Below are positions 57,250-64,000 of a stretch of 64,000 bases of DNA, in pieces. The stretch's first letter is position 1, and each line of letters begins with the position of its first letter. The stretch is from Brachionus plicatilis (taxonomy: Eukaryota; Rotifera; Eurotatoria; Ploima; Brachionidae): contig QEOQ01000141.1 of assembly GCA_010279815.1 (NCBI GenBank), forward strand, positions 558,001 through 622,000, given 5' to 3'. Below the pieces are notes generated by a model that was given only the letters and a program-made list of their open reading frames with translations, did no database searches and had not been told where the DNA came from. The position numbers were made by a program, and so were the translations under genes.

Positions 57250-58050
57250 ATTATTTATTTGTTTTCTTACTGAGCTAATGCTCCTTCAGAATAAAATATA
57301 GAATAAAAAAATAAATAAAAATAAAGTTAAATAAAATAAAATATAATAGTAATAAAGTTAAGTAGGTTAGAATAAAATGAAATCAAAATGAGATATACTG
57401 AAATATAAAGTTGTATGTGACACATGTTAACAAAGTTGAAGCTTCAGAAAAAAAAGAAGAAATAGTAAGGTAGCAATTACACAGTGGAGTCCTGTATTCG
57501 ATGAATCTTGATTCGAAATCCTTTACTCTTCTACCAATCCGGTTACCAGTGGAACAGAATGAGTCCTACTCCAACATATCTCTCGCACAGCTCAAAAAGT
57601 CTATCAGAGACTTTTAATAGTTTTAGTTTATTTAAGGCCTCGTATCATATTTTAGTTTAAGTATGAATCGAACTGCTGAGTTTTGAATAGCTTGAATTCT
57701 TTTAATGTTTGATTCTGAAAATAAGCTTACACAAGAAAAGGAATAGTCTAAAATGGAACCTATTTGTAGAGTTTACTTAATTTGTGAGTACTTAAGCTCC
57801 ATTTTTTGTTAGAAAATATTTTAATTTAAATTTAACCTAAGTTATTAAATTAATTAGCGTTTTTTTATATCTTCAATGATAAGAGTGAAAGTTAGTTTCA
57901 AGTCAAAATTAATGCCCAGAGATATAACTTTTTTTTGACTCTCAAGTTTATTAACATATATTTCTAAGTTCAGATTTTCCTTACTTTCTTTGGAATAAAC
58001 CCTAAAACAAGACTCCTCAACTGATATTTTCATTTTCCACTTGCAGAGCT
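57250..58050 (-). pseudogene. Second jockey-like non-LTR copy, 3' half, decayed
   Basis: Read on the minus strand from 58050: KENLNLEIYVNKLESQKKV, SLGINFDLKLTF, then NKLKLLKVSDRLFELCERYV and GLILFHW, parallel to the copy at 48.5-49.8 kb. It ends in the shared 3' terminus AGCATTAGCTCAGTAAG at 57270-57290. Several stops, an internal deletion between about 57720 and 57870, and loss of the catalytic half make it non-functional. Confidence 0.75.
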
Positions 58051-58059
58051 ATTTTTATA

Positions 58060-59710
58060 GTTCTAATAGATATTAGGGTTTTGTTAAAAAATTGCAATTT
58101 GTTAAAAAATTTAAAATTTAATTTTGGGCAAACTGAAAAATTTTAAAAATTCTTTATCTTAGATAACATAATACATTTGAAACATTTGCATATGTTCCCA
58201 CAACTCTTGCACCAAGATTACAATCAAAATAATACTCTTGATTATGGTCTATTGATAAAATAAAGATATGGTCGTTTGTCCTTATATTCTGAATAGTCTG
58301 AGACGAAAACCGAGATTAATGGTATCTTTTTGTTTGGACAGTGACAGAGGTGATTTGACACAAAATGATATTTTAATTATTGATAATGACAAAAAACTTA
58401 AATCTGATTTTGAATAAAAATTAAATTTTATTAAAATGATTTTCTTTTTTAGAGTTTTTTTCAGACAAAAATCAATTTTATGACCCAGGTGTGATTTATT
58501 ACTTACTATAACTGTGTTGGTAAAAAAGGCGCTGAGTTTGTAATCATACACAGATAGCTTATTTTTGGAGGCAAATTAAAAGATAGAATAAATCATTCTG
58601 ATTTTGAAATTTTATCCAATAATTTACTTAAATATTTTAGAAAATTTTTAACAATTTCTGCTTTACTAGCATGAGGAAAATGTTGGTATAATTAAAGAAT
58701 CTCTAAAATTATCATCTTGAGTTCCTATTCTACTAAATTAATTAATATAACAATGAATTGAAATCATCTTATTCAAAACTAAAAATACAATCGAAAAATA
58801 TATTTAGAAAGAAATTTTTAAATGTAATTGAATTAAAGTCTGAAAAGAGTCGGTTTACTGACAAAATTATTATTTTTCAGCATTATATTAATAAATAAAA
58901 AAGAAGAAAAAATAATCGATGGGCTACAAAATAGACCAGGCTGACGACAAAGAAAATTTTGTTACCAGTTTGCAGTTAATTATTGAATTAAATCAATTTA
59001 ATTAAGAATTTTTTTTATTTTTTTTTAAAGATTATTTAAGAGTTAAGTGGCGAAGTTCATTAAGTGTTTAAGTTCTTTTAAACAAAAAAATTTAAATTTT
59101 CCAAATGAATATATTGATAAATGCCATAATTTACAAATCACGCCCTTAAAAAAATTAAGATAAAAATAAAAAATTACACTGTAATAGATTTAATTATTTT
59201 TTTGTTTATTTTCTTAATTTATGTGCTATAATCAAGTGCATACTTTAGTAAAATTTCTTATATTATAAATTAATGACTGAGATAATTCTTGACGAATTAA
59301 AATAAAATATTAGACAGTTCTAAAAATTTTAATTCAAAATAAAAAATTAAGAGCTTGTAGAATTACGAATATAAACATTTATATTTTTTGACTCTTTTTT
59401 TAGTAAGATTCGTTTATCGGATGAAAATTTTTAAATATGATACAATGTTATTAGCTAAAACGGAAGCTATCAAACTTGTTATCAAAAATTTAAATTTTGT
59501 TTCTCGATTTTAGCTTGATTTTCCACAAGTAACTTATTTATCTGAAGTATATATTTCGAATAAATTAGTCATAAATTTTTTATTGATTATATTTTTTCAA
59601 GACATCAATTTTAATAATGTTTCTTTTTTTTTAATTTATTTTCTCTCTTATGGAGGGCTTATAATATGGGTTGGGTTTTGCGCATACATCAATTTCTGAG
59701 CTATTATTAA
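58060..59710. other. AT-rich region with unassigned short frames
   Basis: Two short plus-strand frames have near-normal composition: 58269-58418 (with RRKPRLMVSFCLDSDRGDL) and a 28-codon one from 58919 (MGYKIDQADDKENF). Neither has clear splice partners or recognised homology. Otherwise nothing seen. Confidence 0.3.
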
Positions 59711-59716
59711 AATTAC

Positions 59717-59976
59717 GAGAGTTGTTCCAAAAAAAAAGTCCAAGTCCAGACTTTTTTTTTTAAATTTGCTAGATCAGGCTTCATGTCAAAAAATTTATGT
59801 ACTCTTGGTTTGTCTAATGCAATAGATTCGCCATTTATCAGAATTTTGTTACAATTTTAGCCTAAATTTCTTCCTCAGTATTCAAAATTTTTAAGTCTTT
59901 GCTCGGACTTTTGAAAAAAAAAAAAGAAGTCCGAATTGGACTTTGACTTGAGACTTGTGACTTTTAAACAACTCTG
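59717..59976. mobile_element. hAT-like MITE, CAGAGTTG family, copy 4
   Basis: The left end GAGAGTTGTTCC and right end GACTTTTAAACAACTCTG are flanked by a perfect 8-bp duplication AAAATTAC (59709-59716 and 59977-59984). The interior, including CTAGATCAGGCTTCATGTC and TCTTTGCTCGGACTTTTGAA, is the inverse of copy 1 at 20251-20560. Confidence 0.85.
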
Positions 59977-59984
59977 AAAATTAC

Positions 59985-62900
59985 AAAGATCGTATAAACT
60001 TGTTATTTTTTTTGTATGTTTTTTAAAAATAAAATTAAAAAAAATCCGGAATGTTGGTACGGAATTTATTCCTTCCTTTCAGTCAAATGTTCGAGAGTTC
60101 TTAATAAAAAAATCAATTTAATTTCAAAAAACTTTATTGGTACATTGGTAAAACTACTGTAGTTGAAAATTGTGGCTTTCAACATTAAAAGTAAATTCTT
60201 GCAAAGAAATGTATTAAAACCAAGTTTAAATTCATTCCAAGTGTACAACTTAAAATAAATTAATTTTCTCTTAGTCAAACTAGTTTTTATTTAATCGAAA
60301 ACATACAGCTATGAAAAATTAAATTTTATTTTTAAGGATGGTTCAATATAAAATATTTTCCTAAATTAAAATCTTCAACTGACTTAAACTAAAAAATGGA
60401 AATCAATTTTCATGATATAAATTAACTTAAACCTTGTTAAGACAAATTCAGTTAAAAAAACAACAAAATGATAAAAAGTTTGTGTCGTTTTTTTAAAAGT
60501 TAAAAATTAGATCTGAGAATTCGGGGTTAAAAATTGTAGTTTAAAAATTGATCAATTTATTTTAAAAATATTTTCATTTTTTTGGTTTTCGAAAAAAAAC
60601 AAAATCTTGAATGATAAAAATAAAATATAAATTTTAAAATCAAATTTTTGACTTAGATTTATTTTTTTTGCAAAATATTTAAAAAGAAGCTTAATTAAGT
60701 CTTTGTTTAAAGTTAAATTATGTAATATGAATAAAGTGATTTTGATTTTATTTTAATTTATAAATGACTCCAATTAGTTCCAGACAGCTCTAGTTATGTT
60801 AAGTGTAAAAAAATGTTGCAAAATCTCTTCCAAGTGCAATTCACTTTCATTTATATTCATATTAAATTTCTAGTTTTTTAGGGTGATTAGGGAAATTCAA
60901 CATTTACAGCTCCTTTATATTCAATAACAAATTTTTCACATCAATTTGATTTTCAAAAAGAATTTTTAATTGTATAAACTTGTTTTTTAATATATTTTCA
61001 AATTGATTTTAATCAAGTGAAATGGAATATTTAATTAGCATCAATGCAAAAATTTAAAAATTTTCTCTTTTTTCTAAAGAAAAAAAAACGATCTAAAAAC
61101 TTGGTTTTTTTCGGACCCTGAATTTTGATATTTTTATATTCTCAATATCCAATTCATTTAACATTTATTCCCTATAAAAACGCTTCATAAAACTAAAACC
61201 TGTTCTAATATTTTTCCTTAGAATTCTTAAATCTTTCTCTTTTTACACATCTTTTTATTTAGACATTAATTCATTTCTTTTTCTTAAATAACTATGTTCA
61301 GTTAAAAAAATAAACCGTAGTTATCATCAATTTAATGATTTGATTGAAAAATAAACAATTGCTTTCCGTTTTTACCTAAAAAATTAGCTTTATTAGAAGC
61401 CAAAATATTGAATGATATATAGAAATATTTACAAAGATTTATTTAGTGTTTAGAAAAATATTTCAGTTGATTTTCTTTGAGCATATTTTTTTATTTTATT
61501 TTCATAGATAAATCTACAAATCTTAGAAAATAATTTGACTTTTATCAAAACTCTTAATAAAATAAAAGATGTTTTGTTGGCTTAGTATTTTGATTTATTA
61601 AGAAGTCACTCAAATACTAAAAACATGAAGAACTACATGTCTCGATGAATGCCCACAAAATATTTTGAACTTAAAACGTAGAATGAAGAATTATCTAAAT
61701 CTAAAAACTCATATTTCCAATCTATTTTATTTCTTAAAAAATGCAATTTGTCTGAATGTTGAGTGAACCATGGATTTCGTATCTTTCTTTAAAATTAAAA
61801 AAATGATTTACTAATTACAAAACTTGTTATTAGTAAATTTTTTTTACATAAAATTTTAATGCTCAATTTAGGTGCTGCTTTGCAATAAAAATTAAAACTT
61901 CTATATTCATTAAAAATTTTAAAATCAATAAAATAAGGGTTTGTTCCCAACAAGTCAAATAATAATTTTTTTAACTGAAATTCTCATAAAATTGAATATT
62001 AAGTGCATTGTAATTGAAGCAGAAATTTAATAAAAAATAGAAGAATGCTAATTTGATTTATTCAAAGATAATTCAATTTTGTCTGTCATAAATGACATCA
62101 TGCACTTAATCAGATTTTTTCGAAATTCGTTTATTATTCCAAAGGCAATTTTACTAAGGTTTAAATTAGACTTTGGTCTAACAAATATGCAAATTCAAAA
62201 ATTTTTGTATTTAAAATTCTTAAAAAATCAAATAAGCCTAAGCTGCGATTTTGAAATAAAATTGTAGAATAAAGGATCAAACTACACTTTAAATGACAGA
62301 CCATCTATAATAACTTTTAATTAGCATCAGTTTTATATAAATTGAATGATTCTAGTCAGATTTAATCAATTTTTAATTTAGTTTTTTTCAATCTCGTTTC
62401 TAATATTTTCAAGAAGAAAAATAATTGATTGAATGATTTTTGAAAATAATAATTTCAAATTAATTAAAAACTGAAAGATTATTTAATAAATGAAAAGTCA
62501 ATGAACTCTAACAAAATTTTTGATTCATGGATGATTTTTAAAAATTAATTTCTATTAAGATTTTAGCTTTATAATGAAGTTTCTCGAAGTTTCTCGAAGT
62601 TTTTGAATATTTTAACAAGATTAAGAATTTTTTAATTAATAATCAGGAAATGCAATTGAAATTTATCTCATTACCTTTCACAAAAACAGCCATTATGTCT
62701 GAATAAAATTAATTTTTTAAAAGTAAATCATTAAAGAAAACACTTTTTGAATTTTTAAAGAGACTCTTTTAGTTTTTATTTCAACATTTTGGACAATTTT
62801 TACTTATAATTACAAAAATTGTCTCTAAACTTTTACCAATATTTTTAGATTAAGATCCACTGACCAAAGTAAAATTTAAGAGTTTAATCATGAATTCTAT

Positions 62901-63700
62901 TGCTTTAATTTCCAGATTTTTTAAAAATTATTCTTAATTTTTGAAAGTTTTGTTTTAATTTTAAGTACATCGCTTATAAGGTGATCATTCAAATAAATAA
63001 TAATAATAGTAATAAATTAAATTTAATCTCTTTTTTTTAATTTTCTAAGAGCTTTTTTCAGTTAAAAATTTAGAAAAATAACAGTTAAAAGTAATTAGAC
63101 TTGAATAAAATAACATTATTTCCAAAAAATTCAAAAAATGTCAGCCTTAAATATATACTGTAACATTAACGATGTTTTTTAGTCTTTAAATATCAAGATA
63201 TGAATTTTTTTTATTGGAAAATATCAGAATATAGTAATTTTAAAAAAGAAAGGAAAAAGATAAAATTAGAGAAATTTCAATCATGCAAAAATAAAATTTA
63301 AGCTCGAAAAATTACACACAATCAATAAACCTAATTTTCCTGATATCATAAAATTGTTTCTTTGACTAAGCAAACTTTTGATTCAACTGCACATAAGGCT
63401 TAGTCAAAGCTAAATGGTTTTGTTTTCCTAAGATGTTTTAGCGCAATCTATTTTTTTTGTTAATTTTTAAATATGCGGAAAAAACATTAGGCCATAAAAT
63501 GTGCCAATTCTGGCTAAAATTAGGATATGAGCGTTGTATTTAATCGTTTTTCAGTGTTTATTTTTATGATGTATAAATTATTTGTTTTTGTAATATAAAT
63601 ATAAATTGTCAAAACTAATTTTTTAGATTTCTTTTAGAAACATTGATTTGAATAAGAAGTTTTAATCATTTAAATTTACCAAGTAGTTTTAAGAGTTCTT
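59985..63700. other. AT-rich gene-poor stretch
   Basis: No supported gene or element. The 70-codon minus-strand frame at 60066-60278 and the 62-codon plus-strand frame at 62079-62267 are Phe/Leu/Lys biased and judged random. A tandem CGAAGTTTCT duplication at 62580-62605 is trivial. Confidence 0.5.
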
Positions 63701-63711
63701 AGAACTGATAT

Positions 63712-63812
63712 TTAATTAAAATACCGCATTGGTGAAGCATCACGATTAGAGATCAAATAAGCCTTTCTACCAATTGTAAGCTTTGTTCCTTTTAGTTCAC
63801 TGACTTCAAAAT
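63712..63812 (-). other. Possible terminal exon near the right edge
   Basis: The minus strand holds an open frame of about 33 codons ending at TAA (63712-63714), containing SELKGTKLTIGRKAYLISN and DASPMRYFN. Composition is normal for coding DNA and unlike surrounding random frames. Possible acceptors GAAG or GTCAG occur at its start. The remainder of such a gene would lie beyond position 63812 or outside the window. No family recognised. Confidence 0.3.
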
Positions 63813-64000
63813 AAATAGGAAGTAAAAAATGTTTTTAAAAAACCCTAACATTTAATATATTATACAATTCTTATGAATTAAAATTTCAACATTTGTTGAT
63901 TTATTTTTATTCTTTAAATATTCATTTTTTAGCCGGATGAAAACATTTAAAGTCTAAATTTTTCGGTTCAAATAAAAAAGTAAAGGAAGGTTGAAAAATT

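Noticed and set aside
58282..58551. 89-codon minus-strand frame
   Set aside because: Biased to Lys/Ser/Leu/Phe; the opposite strand has an equally good short frame. Neither has support.
1..64000. CRISPR arrays, operons, tRNA or rRNA genes
   Set aside because: No regularly spaced short repeats with unique spacers, no Shine-Dalgarno-led gene strings, and no cloverleaf or rRNA-like text was recognised by eye. A tRNA scan could still find something missed.

Overview
This is a very AT-rich eukaryotic (animal) genomic window: genes are split by introns with GT/AG borders or are long single-exon membrane-protein genes, intergenic DNA is dominated by A/T runs, and transposon remnants are everywhere. 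The gene set (DEG/ENaC channel, PPTC7-type phosphatase, PGAP4-type glycosyltransferase, CacyBP-like CS protein, aerolysin-like protein, LRR membrane protein) points to an invertebrate metazoan. The mixture of about 53-55 bp introns and extreme AT content would fit a monogonont rotifer such as Brachionus, but that assignment is inference and cannot be proven here. There are no bacterial operons, CRISPR arrays or recognisable tRNA/rRNA genes. Two assembly gaps are present (3482-4081, 31051-31099).

Layout. 1-4300: transposon cluster (an inverted-repeat element with an acidic transposase-like tail; a large Mutator-like foldback with a perfect 9-bp target duplication; a non-LTR reverse transcriptase fragment beside the gap). 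4300-12550: long AT-rich stretch without convincing genes. 12.6-16.1 kb: small gene cluster (two-exon aerolysin-like gene, small unknown ORF on the minus strand, three-exon CS-domain gene). 16.6-17.1 kb: LINE tail and an unknown ORF. 18.8-20.1 kb: intronless PGAP4-like gene followed by a hAT MITE. 25.5-29.6 kb: PPTC7-like phosphatase, two coding exons separated by a 2.8 kb intron filled with transposon debris. 30.5-34.3 kb: decayed gag and reverse transcriptase remnants with nested inverted-repeat elements. 34.8-36.3 kb: intronless DEG/ENaC channel on the minus strand. 36.3-44 kb: AT-rich DNA, one short inverted-repeat element. 44.0-46.1 kb: LRR single-pass membrane protein. 48.5-59.98 kb: mobile-element-rich tract with non-LTR copies of one family in both orientations, another LINE-type pseudogene, hAT MITEs, a hAT foldback, an unusual element with sub-repetitive inverted ends and AT-hook coding sequence, and a broken BEN-like gene candidate. 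60-64 kb: AT-rich, with one possible exon near the right end.

The host genes do not form an obvious pathway together: they look like independent animal genes separated by repeat-rich DNA. The best unusual material is (i) several families of non-autonomous inverted-repeat elements whose target-site duplications can be read directly, (ii) the element at 55.9-57.0 kb, whose ends are arrays of about 20-bp units in mirror orientation, and (iii) the aerolysin-like and single-CS-domain genes, which need splicing to be seen whole.
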